A stretch of 64,000 nucleotides of DNA, taken from contig NZ_JAJTTE010000006.1 of the NCBI RefSeq assembly GCF_021343995.1, forward strand, positions 62,001-126,000, given 5' to 3'. Position numbers and translations under genes: made by a program. Positions 16,641-24,755 of the stretch are shown in pieces. Source of the stretch: Pseudonocardia terrae (GTDB lineage: Bacteria; Actinomycetota; Actinomycetes; Mycobacteriales; Pseudonocardiaceae). Numbering within the stretch: the stretch's first letter is position 1; each line of letters opens with the position of its first letter. The notes beneath the pieces are model-generated. The model did not search any database. It had not been told where the DNA came from and saw nothing but the letters and a program-made list of their open reading frames with translations.

Positions 16641-17204
16641 GTGTCCGAGGGCGACGTCGCAGGGACGACGAGGCCGCCGAGCCGCCTGCAGCTCGGCCTG
16701 GCCACCGGGGTGCCGTTCGGCCTCTTCTGGGGTGTGCTCGTGGCCCTGCAGGGCGGCCCGGGCGAGACCGCCGGGCCCGCCGGCTATGGGATCCTGGCGG
16801 TGGCCTCGATCCTGGCCGGCGTCCTGTTCGGGCTGGTCATGGCCCTGGTCCTGGGGCACCTGCAGGACCGGGCGGCGCGCCGCACCGGGGTCGCGGGCGT
16901 GCTCGCCCGGCGGGACGTGCGCGCGGCGGTGTCCGCGGCGGAGGTGCTCGCCCGTGCCGGGGAGGCCGCGGCCCTGCTGCCCGGCGGGCGCCTGACGGCC
17001 GTCGACGCCGACCGAGCCCTGCTGCGCACCGGCGTGACCTGGCGCAGCTGGGGCGAACGGGTCGAGATCGAGGTGCGGCCGCAGGGCCCCGCCGCCCTGG
17101 TCGCGCTGCGCAGCCGCCCGTTGGTCCCGTTCACCCTCGTCGACCAGGGCCGCAACGCCGAGAACGTCGCGGTCCTCGCCGACTGGGTGGCGGGCCTGCC
17201 CTGA
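16641..17204 (+). CDS. hypothetical two-helix membrane protein (187 aa)
   Basis: A 187-residue protein with two hydrophobic segments, about 20-40 (LATGVPFGLFWGVLVALQGG) and 50-75 (ILAVASILAGVLFGLVMALV), followed by a soluble domain of about 110 residues. That domain contains GGRLTAVDADRALLRTGVTW and ends DWVAGLP; it may have a PH-like beta fold, but this is a guess. The GTG at 16641 has a GGAGG site 5 nt upstream. The gene diverges from the Dap operon and shares the intergenic inverted repeat with it. No function assigned. Confidence 0.7.
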   Translation: MSEGDVAGTTRPPSRLQLGLATGVPFGLFWGVLVALQGGPGETAGPAGYGILAVASILAGVLFGLVMALVLGHLQDRAARRTGVAGVLARRDVRAAVSAAEVLARAGEAAALLPGGRLTAVDADRALLRTGVTWRSWGERVEIEVRPQGPAALVALRSRPLVPFTLVDQGRNAENVAVLADWVAGLP

Positions 17205-17232
17205 TCCGCCACCGGGAGGCCACCCGTTTCAC

Positions 17233-17249
17233 CCCGGAGGGCCTCCGGG
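17233..17249. terminator. possible GC hairpin between convergent genes
   Basis: CCCGGAGG and CCTCCGGG form a perfect 8-bp inverted repeat around a single G, between the convergent genes ending at 17204 (plus) and 17307 (minus). There is no T-run. The very short centre weakens a hairpin reading, so this is tentative. Confidence 0.3.
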
Positions 17250-17306
17250 TGCGGCGCCGGGGACCCGCCACCGAATGCTTGTTCGTCCGCCCGCGGGGCG
17301 ACGCGC

Positions 17307-17960
17307 TCAGGCAGGCGGGATGATCCCCTCGGAGACCATCCGGACGACCTCGCCCGGCAGGGAGCCGGACCCGGGCCGCCCGGGCCGGTACCACTCGATG
17401 ATCGAGTTGACGGTGCCGGAGAGCAGGCGGGCGGCGAGCGAGGGCTCCACCCCGGCCCGGACCTCGCCGTCGGCCACGGCCTCCGCGACCAGGGAGGCGA
17501 TCGAGGCGTCGAACGCGCGGCGCCGGGCCAGGGCCCAGCGCTCGGTCTCGGTGTTGCCGCGCACCCGCAGCAGCAGCGTGACGTAGGGCAGCTCGGAGCT
17601 GAGCACCTCGACCTGGCGGAAGATGATGTGCCGCAGGCGTTCCAGGGCCGTACCCTGCTGCGCGGCGCGCTCCTCGAGGATCCCGAACAGGCCGTCGAGC
17701 GCCCGGCTCAGCGCGGCCCGCAGCAGCTCCTCCTTGCCGCTCACGTGGTGGTAGAAGGAGGACTTCGTGATGCCCGCGGCGCGCGAGAGGTCCTCCATCG
17801 AGGTCGCGTCGTAGCCGCGGGCGTTGAACTCCTGCACGGCCACCGCGAGCAGCGACGACGCGTCGTACACCGGCCGGCGCGCACCGGCGGCCCCCCGCGC
17901 GCGGCGGGTTCGCGGCGACGGGCCCGACGGGAGGGGCGGCTCGGACGGCGCGGCGGTCAT
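17307..17960 (-). CDS. TetR-family transcriptional regulator
   Basis: A 217-residue TetR regulator. After a basic Pro-rich N-terminus, the helix-turn-helix lies at about residues 33-80: AVQEFNARGYDATSMEDLSR followed by AAGITKSSFYHHVSGKEEL, the classic TetR recognition helix with SFYHHV. The C-terminal ligand domain ends RMVSEGIIPPA. The ATG overlaps the stop of the upstream enoyl-CoA hydratase gene (ATGA), so they form an operon and the regulator probably controls it, through the palindrome at 18809-18822. Acyl-CoA or phenylacetyl-CoA-type effectors are plausible from the context. Confidence 0.88.
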   Translation of the reverse strand: MTAAPSEPPLPSGPSPRTRRARGAAGARRPVYDASSLLAVAVQEFNARGYDATSMEDLSRAAGITKSSFYHHVSGKEELLRAALSRALDGLFGILEERAAQQGTALERLRHIIFRQVEVLSSELPYVTLLLRVRGNTETERWALARRRAFDASIASLVAEAVADGEVRAGVEPSLAARLLSGTVNSIIEWYRPGRPGSGSLPGEVVRMVSEGIIPPA

Positions 17961-18784
17961 CGGCCCTCGAAGGCGGGCCTGCGCTTCTCCAGGAACGCCT
18001 CCACGGCCTCGCGGTGGTCCCGGGTCACGCCGAGCCGCGCCTGCCCCTCGCCCTCGTTGGCCAGCACGGTGTCGAGCGAGGACACCGCACCGATCGCCAC
18101 CGCCTTCTTGATCTCGGCGTAGGCGAGGGTGGGTCCGGCCGCGAGCCGGCGTGCCAGGTCGAGCCCTGCGCCGAGCACCTCCTCGGCCGGGACGACCGTC
18201 CTGACCAGGCCCGACGCGAGCGCCTGCTGGGCGTCGAACGACTCGCCGAGCAGCAGCAGCTCGGTCGCCCGGGCGGCGCCCAGTGAGTGCACCAGGCTCG
18301 CGGAGAGCCCGGAGTCCGCGGTGAGGCCGATCGCGGAGAAGGCGGTCGCGAAGGTGGCGGTGTCGGCGGCGACGCGCAGATCGCAGGCGAGCGCGAAGCC
18401 GAGCCCCGCGCCGACCGCGCCGCCGTTGAGCGCGCACACGACCGGCTTCGGCATTGTCGCGATCGCCCGAACGATCGGGTTGTAGTGCTTCTCGACCGTG
18501 TCGAAGGAGGTCGCCGCGTTGCCGCGCAGGGACTCGACGTGCTCGCCGAGGTCCTGCCCCACGCAGAACGACTTGCCGGTCCCGGTCAGCAGCACCGCGC
18601 GGACCGACGCGTCGGACCCCACCCGCTGCAGCGCCTCGAGGAGCGCCTCCTTGACCTCGACGGTCAGCGCGTTCCGCTTCGCCGGCCGGTTCAGCGTGAC
18701 GATCGCGACGGCCGGGTCCTTCTCGTCCGCGGTGACGAGGACCGCCGAGCCGTCGGTGTCGGCCGCACCACTGTTCGTCTGCAC
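17957..18784 (-). CDS. enoyl-CoA hydratase/isomerase family protein (PaaG/PaaB-like)
   Basis: A 275-residue crotonase-fold protein. The CoA/oxyanion motifs are GTGKSFCVGQDLGEH near residue 70 and NGGAVGAGLGFALACDLRVA near 120. The next segment reads FSAIGLTADSGLS, where the usual second catalytic Glu of hydratases is replaced by the AD context seen in PaaG-type isomerases. It may therefore isomerise or hydrate unsaturated acyl-CoAs, for example in aromatic-acid or fatty-acid breakdown. The start is an ATG at 18784, and the gene overlaps the TetR gene downstream by 4 nt. Confidence 0.85.
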   Translation of the reverse strand: MQTNSGAADTDGSAVLVTADEKDPAVAIVTLNRPAKRNALTVEVKEALLEALQRVGSDASVRAVLLTGTGKSFCVGQDLGEHVESLRGNAATSFDTVEKHYNPIVRAIATMPKPVVCALNGGAVGAGLGFALACDLRVAADTATFATAFSAIGLTADSGLSASLVHSLGAARATELLLLGESFDAQQALASGLVRTVVPAEEVLGAGLDLARRLAAGPTLAYAEIKKAVAIGAVSSLDTVLANEGEGQARLGVTRDHREAVEAFLEKRRPAFEGR

Positions 18785-18808
18785 GCGCTCATGCTAGCGC
18801 CCCGGGGA

Positions 18809-18822
18809 ACCGAACGGTCGGT
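18809..18822. promoter_or_regulatory. candidate TetR operator ACCGAACGGTCGGT
   Basis: ACCGA and TCGGT form a 5-bp inverted repeat with a 4-bp spacer, 25 bp upstream of the enoyl-CoA hydratase start. CGGT-containing palindromes of this type are common targets of TetR regulators of acyl-CoA metabolism in actinobacteria. The likely ligand is the TetR protein encoded downstream in the same operon. This is inferred from position and symmetry. Confidence 0.45.
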
Positions 18823-18888
18823 CGACGCGGAACCGCGAGGCGTTCGCGCAAGGGCGCTGCGACCTGCGGGGCGCAGCCGGTGCGCCCG

Positions 18889-19761
18889 TCAGGGACCCAG
18901 GAGGGACCGCGTCTCCGCGCCGGTCGCGGGGCGGGTGCCGAGCCGGTCCACGAGCACGAGCAGCTCCTCCACCAGCTCGGTGTTCGACGGCCGGCGCGGC
19001 CCGGCGTGGTCCTCCAGGCCCACCCGGACGTGCCCGCCCCGGCGGATCGCGAGCTCCGCCAGGCCGGACCCCACGACGTCGCCGCCGAGGACCGCGACCG
19101 ACCAGGCCAGCCCGGTGGGCGCCAGCAGCTCCAGGTAGGCCTCGAGGGCGGTCGGCGTCGGCGGGAGGCCGAACTGCAGGTCGCCGCCGAAGTACAGCTT
19201 CACGATCCCGCCCGCCGGCAGCCGCCCGGCCCGCTGCAGCGTGGCCACGGTCCGCAGGAAGCCCGGCTCGAAGATCGAGAAGCTGGGGAGCGCGCCCAGC
19301 TCCCGGGTCCGCGCGCACATGTACTCGGTGTCCGCGATCGAGTTCTGGTAGGGCTCGGCGGCCGCGGGGCCCGGACAGCAGCCCGCGGCCGTCAGGCCCA
19401 CGTTGACCGAGCCCGGGTCGATGAGCGTCATCCCGCCGAGCCCGGCCAGCTCGGCGACGTGGGCCCACCGCCTCTCGACCGGGATGCCCCGCGCGCCCGC
19501 GGCCATCGTCGGGTAGAGCAACAGGTCCGGGTACCGCTCCCGCACCGGCCCCCAGGCCGCGCGGTACGGGCCGGCCGCGTGCACGCCGTCGGCGGTGAAC
19601 ATCGGCTCGTCGTTGTGGTTGTGCACGATCGCGGCGCCGAGCCGCGCGCAGGCCAGGGCGTCGGCGGTGATCTCGGCCGGGGTGCGCGGCACGCGCGGGT
19701 TGACGCTGCGCGGCGTGGCCCCGTTCACGGCGACCTCGACGATCACGGGTGGGCGGTCCAT
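18889..19761 (-). CDS. BKACE-family (DUF849) beta-keto acid cleavage protein
   Basis: A 290-residue TIM-barrel protein of the BKACE/DUF849 family. VIVEVAVNGATPRSVNP at the N-terminus, the metal-binding VHNHND near residue 48, FEPGF in the middle and GGHVRVGLEDH near residue 247 are family signatures. Family members use Zn and acetyl-CoA to cleave beta-keto acids (3-keto-5-aminohexanoate for Kce) to acetoacetate and a CoA ester. The substrate of this member cannot be read from sequence. The ATG at 19761 is chosen because the family begins at this point. The adjacent divergent thiolase could take up the acetoacetyl-CoA or another product, though no direct link is shown. Confidence 0.85.
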   Translation of the reverse strand: MDRPPVIVEVAVNGATPRSVNPRVPRTPAEITADALACARLGAAIVHNHNDEPMFTADGVHAAGPYRAAWGPVRERYPDLLLYPTMAAGARGIPVERRWAHVAELAGLGGMTLIDPGSVNVGLTAAGCCPGPAAAEPYQNSIADTEYMCARTRELGALPSFSIFEPGFLRTVATLQRAGRLPAGGIVKLYFGGDLQFGLPPTPTALEAYLELLAPTGLAWSVAVLGGDVVGSGLAELAIRRGGHVRVGLEDHAGPRRPSNTELVEELLVLVDRLGTRPATGAETRSLLGP

Positions 19762-19888
19762 GGTCCGTACCCTCGCCGCCCGCACGCGCCCGGACAACCG
19801 GTGTGATTCCCTACCGCGCGGTAACCCCTGCCTCCGGCAGGGGTGCACACTCGAACCCAGCAGCAGCCCTCCAGCGAAGGAGACACCC

Positions 19889-21115
19889 GTGCCCGAGGCA
19901 GTGATCGTCGCGGCGGCCCGCTCCCCCATCGGCCGCGCCCGCAAGGGCTCCCTGAAGGACATGCGCCCGGACGACCTGGCCGTCCAGATGGTCCGCGCCG
20001 CGCTGGACCAGGTGCCGGCGCTCGACCCGACCGAGATCGACGACCTGATGCTCGGCTGCGGTCTGCCCGGCGGCGAGCAGGGCAACAACCTGGGCCGGAT
20101 CGTCTCCGTGCTGCTCGGCCTGGACACCGTGCCCGGCACCACGATCACCCGGTACTGCTCCTCGTCGGTGCAGACCACCCGGATGGCCCTCCACGCGATC
20201 AAGGCCGGCGAGGGGGACGTGTTCGTCTCCGCCGGCGTCGAGGCCGTCTCCCGGTTCGAGAAGGGCAGCTCGGACTCCTGGCCGGGCACCCACAACCCGG
20301 CCTTCGCCGACGCCGAGGCCCGCACCGTCGCCACCGCCGAGTCCGGCACCGACACCTGGACCGACCCCCGGCTCGACGGGAACCTGCCCGACGTCTACAT
20401 CGCCATGGGCCAGACCGCCGAGAACCTCGCCCGCGCCAAGGGCGTGACCCGCGAGGACATGGACCGCTTCGGCGTCCGCTCGCAGAACCTCGCCGAGGAG
20501 TCGATCAGGAACGGCTTCTTCGCGAACGAGATCGCCCCCGTCACCCTGCCCGACGGCACGGTCGTCGACACCGACGACGGCCCGCGCGCCGGGGTGACCT
20601 ACGAGGCGGTCTCGCAGCTCAAGCCGGTGTTCCGGCCCGACGGGGTCGTCACCGCGGGCAACTGCTGCCCGCTCAACGACGGCGCCGCCGCCCTGATCGT
20701 CATGTCCGACACGAAGGCCCGGGACCTCGGGATCACCCCGCTGGCCCGGATCGTCTCGACCGGTGTCACCGGGCTCTCCCCCGAGATCATGGGGCTGGGC
20801 CCGGTCGAGGCGTCGAAGCAGGCCCTGGCCCGCGCCGGCATGACCATCGACGACGTCGATCTCGTCGAGATCAACGAGGCCTTCGCCGCCCAGGTCATCC
20901 CCTCGGCCCGCGACCTCGGCATCGACCCCTTCGGCGACAAGCTCAACGTCCACGGCGGCGCCATCGCCGTCGGCCACCCGTTCGGCATGACCGGCGCCCG
21001 CATCACCGCCACGCTGCTCAACGGCCTGCGCGCCGAGGACAAGAGCATCGGCCTGGAGACGATGTGCGTCGGCGGCGGGCAGGGCATGGCCGTCGTCTAC
21101 GAGCGGCTCAGCTGA
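19889..21115 (+). CDS. acetyl-CoA C-acyltransferase (thiolase)
   Basis: A 408-residue thiolase with all three active-site blocks: nucleophilic Cys in TRYCSSSVQTTRMA near residue 91, NVHGGAIAVGHPFGMTGAR near 352, and the C-terminal CVGGGQG. Length and motifs fit degradative thiolases of the FadA/PcaF group. The GTG start at 19889 follows an AAGGAG site by 6 nt. It lies 128 bp from the divergent BKACE gene and 33 nt before an SDR gene in the same direction, so thiolase and SDR may be co-transcribed. Confidence 0.92.
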   Translation: MPEAVIVAAARSPIGRARKGSLKDMRPDDLAVQMVRAALDQVPALDPTEIDDLMLGCGLPGGEQGNNLGRIVSVLLGLDTVPGTTITRYCSSSVQTTRMALHAIKAGEGDVFVSAGVEAVSRFEKGSSDSWPGTHNPAFADAEARTVATAESGTDTWTDPRLDGNLPDVYIAMGQTAENLARAKGVTREDMDRFGVRSQNLAEESIRNGFFANEIAPVTLPDGTVVDTDDGPRAGVTYEAVSQLKPVFRPDGVVTAGNCCPLNDGAAALIVMSDTKARDLGITPLARIVSTGVTGLSPEIMGLGPVEASKQALARAGMTIDDVDLVEINEAFAAQVIPSARDLGIDPFGDKLNVHGGAIAVGHPFGMTGARITATLLNGLRAEDKSIGLETMCVGGGQGMAVVYERLS

Positions 21116-21147
21116 CCGGGAGCTGAACAGTCGTTAAGCTGCCCGGC

Positions 21148-21927
21148 ATGGGCAGCATGGACGGCAGGGTCGCCGTCGTCAGCGGCGGTGCAACGGGCCT
21201 GGGCGCGGCGGTCAGCCGCCGCCTGGCCGGGCGCGGCGCCCGGGTCGCGATCACCTACTCCCGCAGCGCGGACGAGGCCGAGGCCACCGCCGAGTCCTGT
21301 CGCGCGCTCGGCGTCGACGCCGTCGCGCTGTGCGGCGACGTCGGCGACGATGCGGCCTGCCGCCGGGTCGCGGCCGAGGTCGCCCAGCGGTGGGGGCGGA
21401 TCGACGTCCTGGTCAACAACGCGGGCCGCACCCGGATCGTCCCGCACGCGGACCTCGACGGGCTCACGGCCGAGGACTTCGAGGCGATCTACCGCACCAA
21501 CGTGATCGGCGCCTACCAGATGACCCGGGCGGTCGTCCCGCACATGCGGGAGCGCGGGTACGGGGCCGTGGTCAACGTGTCGTCGACCAGCAGCCTCGAC
21601 GGCGAGGGCTCGTCGATCGCGTACGCGGCGTCGAAGGGCGCCCTCAACACGCTCACCGTGTCGCTGTCCCGGGCGCTCGCGCCCGAGATCCGCGTCAACG
21701 CCGTGGTGCCCGGCTTCATCGGCACCCGCTGGTTCTCCGGGCCGCTCGGCGACGAGGCCTACCAGCAGCTGGTCGGACGGGTGCAGCAGACCACGCCGCT
21801 GCGCCGTGCGGGGACACCCGAGGACATCGCCGTCGCCGTGGTGTTCCTGTGCGACGAGGGCGCGGAGCACATCACCGGCACCACGCTGGTCTCCGACGCC
21901 GGGGCGAGCCTGAAGCCCCGCGGCTAG
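21148..21927 (+). CDS. short-chain dehydrogenase/reductase
   Basis: A 259-residue classical SDR. The cofactor motif is SGGATGLGAAV (residues 12-22), NNAG is near residue 90, and the catalytic Ser-Tyr-Lys is read from VNVSSTSSL and the downstream YAASKGAL. The C-terminal [12 protein letters not shown] is FabG-like. Cofactor and substrate are not determinable; a 3-oxoacyl or hydroxyacyl step is plausible beside the thiolase. The gene ends convergently with the next one, sharing 3 nt (TAG on both strands). Confidence 0.88.
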   Translation: MGSMDGRVAVVSGGATGLGAAVSRRLAGRGARVAITYSRSADEAEATAESCRALGVDAVALCGDVGDDAACRRVAAEVAQRWGRIDVLVNNAGRTRIVPHADLDGLTAEDFEAIYRTNVIGAYQMTRAVVPHMRERGYGAVVNVSSTSSLDGEGSSIAYAASKGALNTLTVSLSRALAPEIRVNAVVPGFIGTRWFSGPLGDEAYQQLVGRVQQTTPLRRAGTPEDIAVAVVFLCDEGAEHITGTTLVSDAGASLKPRG

Positions 21928-22376
21928 ACGGGCCAGAAGTAGGCACTACCGGGCCGGTCGTCGGGGAAGAGCGGGGCGTAGTGCTCCGGCAGCTTCCCGA
22001 GCAGGACCTCCCGATGGCTGCGGTGCAGCCGGTCGTCGCCGAGCCAGGCCGGCAGCAGGCCCGCCGCCGCGAGCTCGGCCTGGCTGCGGGGCGGCGGCAG
22101 CCCCGCGGCCTCGAGGTCGGCGCGCACCGACCCCGCCACCGTGTCGGCCCTGCCCTTGGCGGTCCACTCGGCGCAGATCGCGAGCGCGTACGCCGCCACG
22201 CCCTCCGGGTGCCCCCGCCACATCCGCACCGCCGGATGGTGCTGCCAGCCGTACCCCTCGCGCACCTGTGCGCGCAGGATCTGCAACGCCTCGACGCGCT
22301 GCTTGCCCAGCCGCCGGTCGTCGAGCGCCCGGGCGCTGGCGGCGAAGTCGGGGAACGGGAGGAAGGTCTGCACCAT
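21924..22376 (-). CDS. MSMEG_6728-like pyrimidine-dimer DNA glycosylase-family protein
   Basis: A 150-residue protein beginning [20 protein letters not shown], followed by [14 protein letters not shown] and the [13 protein letters not shown] segment. These are hallmarks of the MSMEG_6728 / phage endonuclease V-like family often labelled pyrimidine dimer DNA glycosylase. Thr near the N-terminus and Arg/Glu in RRLGKQRVE correspond to the active-site region of T4 endonuclease V. A DNA-repair role has been proposed by homology only. It stands alone, convergent with the SDR gene. Confidence 0.75.
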   Translation of the reverse strand: MVQTFLPFPDFAASARALDDRRLGKQRVEALQILRAQVREGYGWQHHPAVRMWRGHPEGVAAYALAICAEWTAKGRADTVAGSVRADLEAAGLPPPRSQAELAAAGLLPAWLGDDRLHRSHREVLLGKLPEHYAPLFPDDRPGSAYFWPV

Positions 22377-22403
22377 CGGCGGGGGCGTACCCGCCCGGAA
22401 CGC

Positions 22404-22820
22404 TCACCCCACCTCGCGGGCCCGCAGCACCGTCCGGAGGATCTTGCCGGAGGCCGACTTGGGGATCGCGTCGACGAACTCGACCCGCCGGACCTTCTTG
22501 TGCGGCGCGATCCGCTCGGCCACGAAGCTCGTCACGTCGTCCGCGGAGAGCCCGGACGCGACGACGAACGCCTTCGGGATCTCCTCGCCCTCGACGTCGC
22601 GGACCCCGACGACCGCCGCGTCCTCGATCGCGGGATGGGTCAGGCAGCGCCTCCAGCTCGGCGGACGGCACCTGGTAGCCCTTGTACTTGATCAGCTCCT
22701 TGACCCGGTCGACGATCGTGAACACGCCGTGGAGGGTCGCGGTCGCGACGTCGCCGGTGTGCAGCCATCCCTCGGCGTCGAGCGTCGCGGCGTCCACGGA
22801 GGTCCGGACCGGCGCCGGGG
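22404..22820 (-). pseudogene. remnant of an acyl-CoA synthetase (AMP-binding) gene
   Basis: Only the C-terminal quarter of an AMP-forming acyl-CoA ligase is present. [10 protein letters not shown] near 22770, then [20 protein letters not shown], is in one frame. At about 22645 the reading shifts to the frame encoding [20 protein letters not shown] and finally [14 protein letters not shown], which carries the catalytic Lys. The N-terminal 400 residues are missing, and the upstream sequence runs straight into the transporter gene at 22871. Truncation plus frameshift mark it as a decayed gene. It may once have activated the acid handled by the neighbouring operon. Confidence 0.85.
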
Positions 22821-22870
22821 CCGGGCCGGGCGGCAGCCGGTCCAGCCCGGCAGCGGACTGCGGATGATCA

Positions 22871-24178
22871 TCAGACCGGCAGCCGGTCGCGGCCGGTCTC
22901 GCGCAGCGTCAGCACGGTGATCACGCCGACCACGGACACGCCGATGACCCAGAAGGCCGGCGACATCGGGTTGCCGGTGCTCTGCACCAGCTGGGCGGCG
23001 ACGTAGGGCGCCGTCCCGCCGGCGATGATCGTGCCGATGTTGAAGCCCAGTGCCACGCCGGTGTAGCGGATCCGGCGCGGGAACAGCTCGGTGAACTGCG
23101 GGAACGCCGGGACCTGGGCCAGCCCGTTGAGCGCCATGTAGACGACGTAGACGACCGTGACCACCACGATGCTGGAGGTCGAGCCGAGCAGCGCGAACGC
23201 CGGCCAGGCCAGGATCAGGTACAGCACGTAGGAGGAGAGCAGGACCGGCCGGCGACCGAACCGGTCGGTGAGCATGCCCGCGAGCGGGTAGGTGGCACAG
23301 GCCAGGGCGATGCCGATGGCCGACGCCCAGTACACGGCCTGCTTGTCGAAGCCCTGCGTCTGGATCAGGTAGGTGGAGAAGTAGGTCAGGCCGACGTAGC
23401 CGGTGCCGTTCATGGCGACCGCGATGCCGATCACCCGCAGCACGGAGCCCGGCTTCTCCTTGACGACCTGCAGCAGCGGGCTGCGCTCGACCTCGCGCTT
23501 CTCGGCCATGGCCTCGAACTCGGCGGTGTCCTCGAGCCGCACCCGGACCCACAGGCAGAGCGCGGCGAGCGGCAGCGAGAGCAGGAACGGCACGCGCCAG
23601 CCCCATGAGGACATCTGCTCGGGCGTGGTGAGCGCCGTCATCAGCCCGACGACGGCCGCGGCGACCGAGAACCCGAGCGTCGAGCCGACCGGGGTGAGCG
23701 AGCCGAAGAGGCCGCGGCGCTTCGGCGGGGCGGACTCGGCCACGTAGGTGGCCGCACCGCCGATCTCGCCGCCGGCGGAGAAGCCCTGCGCCAACCGGAC
23801 GATCACCAGCAGCACGGGCGCGATCACGCCCGCCCCCGGGTAGGTGGGCAGGATCCCGAGGATCCCGGAGAAGAGCCCCATCGTCACGACGGTCACGACG
23901 AGGGCGTGCCGGCGGCCGCGGCGGTCGCCGAGCCGGCCGAAGTACCAGCCGCCGAGCGGGCGCATCACGTACGCCGAGCCGAACACGGCGAGCGTGAGCA
24001 GCACCGACACCGCGGGCCGGTCGCTGGGGAAGAACAGCGGGCCGAGGGTGACGGCGAGGAAGGCGTAGACGCTGAAGTCGTAGTACTCGATCAGCGTTCC
24101 CACACCGCCGGCCAGGGCGGCCCTGCGGGCGGTCGTCGTGGTGGTGGCCGGAGGCGCGGCCGAGGTCGTCTCGGTCAT
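22871..24178 (-). CDS. MFS transporter, metabolite:H+ symporter (MHS) family
   Basis: A 435-residue, 12-helix major facilitator. [20 protein letters not shown] follows the first helix, and [21 protein letters not shown] is the loop 2-3 signature. [16 protein letters not shown] and the Arg-rich cytoplasmic loops are typical of the MHS family (KgtP, ProP, citrate and dicarboxylate carriers). It is the last gene of the IclR-controlled operon and most likely imports the acid substrate of the enzymes upstream. The start is the ATG at 24178. Only 46 bp separate it from the hydro-lyase small-subunit gene. Confidence 0.9.
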   Translation of the reverse strand: MTETTSAAPPATTTTTARRAALAGGVGTLIEYYDFSVYAFLAVTLGPLFFPSDRPAVSVLLTLAVFGSAYVMRPLGGWYFGRLGDRRGRRHALVVTVVTMGLFSGILGILPTYPGAGVIAPVLLVIVRLAQGFSAGGEIGGAATYVAESAPPKRRGLFGSLTPVGSTLGFSVAAAVVGLMTALTTPEQMSSWGWRVPFLLSLPLAALCLWVRVRLEDTAEFEAMAEKREVERSPLLQVVKEKPGSVLRVIGIAVAMNGTGYVGLTYFSTYLIQTQGFDKQAVYWASAIGIALACATYPLAGMLTDRFGRRPVLLSSYVLYLILAWPAFALLGSTSSIVVVTVVYVVYMALNGLAQVPAFPQFTELFPRRIRYTGVALGFNIGTIIAGGTAPYVAAQLVQSTGNPMSPAFWVIGVSVVGVITVLTLRETGRDRLPV

Positions 24179-24224
24179 GGTGGTTCCGTTCGTCCTTGAG
24201 CGGGCTGAGCGGGCTGAGCGGGGG

Positions 24225-24755
24225 TCAGACGCGGGAGTGCTCGGCGAGCAGCAGCTTGAGCGAGCCGCCCGCCTCGATCACCCGGACCACACGGTCGCTG
24301 GGTGGAGTTCCGTGCAGCGGGGAGCCGTCGGCGAGGGTGACGGCGGCCGTGCGCCAGTCCACGGACACGGCGTCGCCGGTGGTCACGGCGGTGCTGATGC
24401 CGGGGACGGCGAGCAGCGGCATGCCGTTGTAGGTCTCGCCGCGCCAGAAGCCGGGCGAGAAGGACTCGGCGAGCACCGCGGCGATGCCGAGGTCGCGAAG
24501 CGCGACCATGGGCGGGTAGTGCGGGTGGCCGTAGCCGAAGTTCCGGCCGCCGACGATGACGTCGCCGGGCCGGACCCGGTCGGCGAAGGTCGGGTCGTAG
24601 GCCTGCATCACCTTGCCGCGCAGGAACTCCGCGTCGTAGGACTTGATGTTCTCGACGCCGATGACCAGGTCGATGTCGAAGTCGTCGCCGAAGACCCAGG
24701 CGACACGGCCGGAGATCAGGTCCGGCGGCGGCGGGTAGTCGCGGGCGGCGCTCAC
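24225..24755 (-). CDS. aconitase-like hydro-lyase, small subunit (LeuD/DmdB-like)
   Basis: A 176-residue swivelling-domain protein of the isopropylmalate/dimethylmaleate dehydratase type. It begins near SGRVAWVFGDDFDIDLVI and has the family sequence EFLRGKVMQAYDPTFAD. The loop that normally reads NFGxGSSREHA is here NFGYGHPHYPP, so the conserved Ser-Ser-Arg-Glu is absent. This points to a divergent subfamily whose substrate may not be isopropylmalate. The GTG start overlaps the large-subunit stop (GTGA). It pairs with the large subunit to make the active site. Confidence 0.85.
   Translation of the reverse strand: MSAARDYPPPPDLISGRVAWVFGDDFDIDLVIGVENIKSYDAEFLRGKVMQAYDPTFADRVRPGDVIVGGRNFGYGHPHYPPMVALRDLGIAAVLAESFSPGFWRGETYNGMPLLAVPGISTAVTTGDAVSVDWRTAAVTLADGSPLHGTPPSDRVVRVIEAGGSLKLLLAEHSRV

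Noticed and set aside
16352..16705. N-terminal extension of sbnA with a CGHCGF zinc-ribbon-like element
   Set aside because: SbnA homologues start at MPIVTGPQEF with a strong ribosome site. The extension is Arg-rich and crosses the promoter region; a four-residue Cys/His pattern is not enough.
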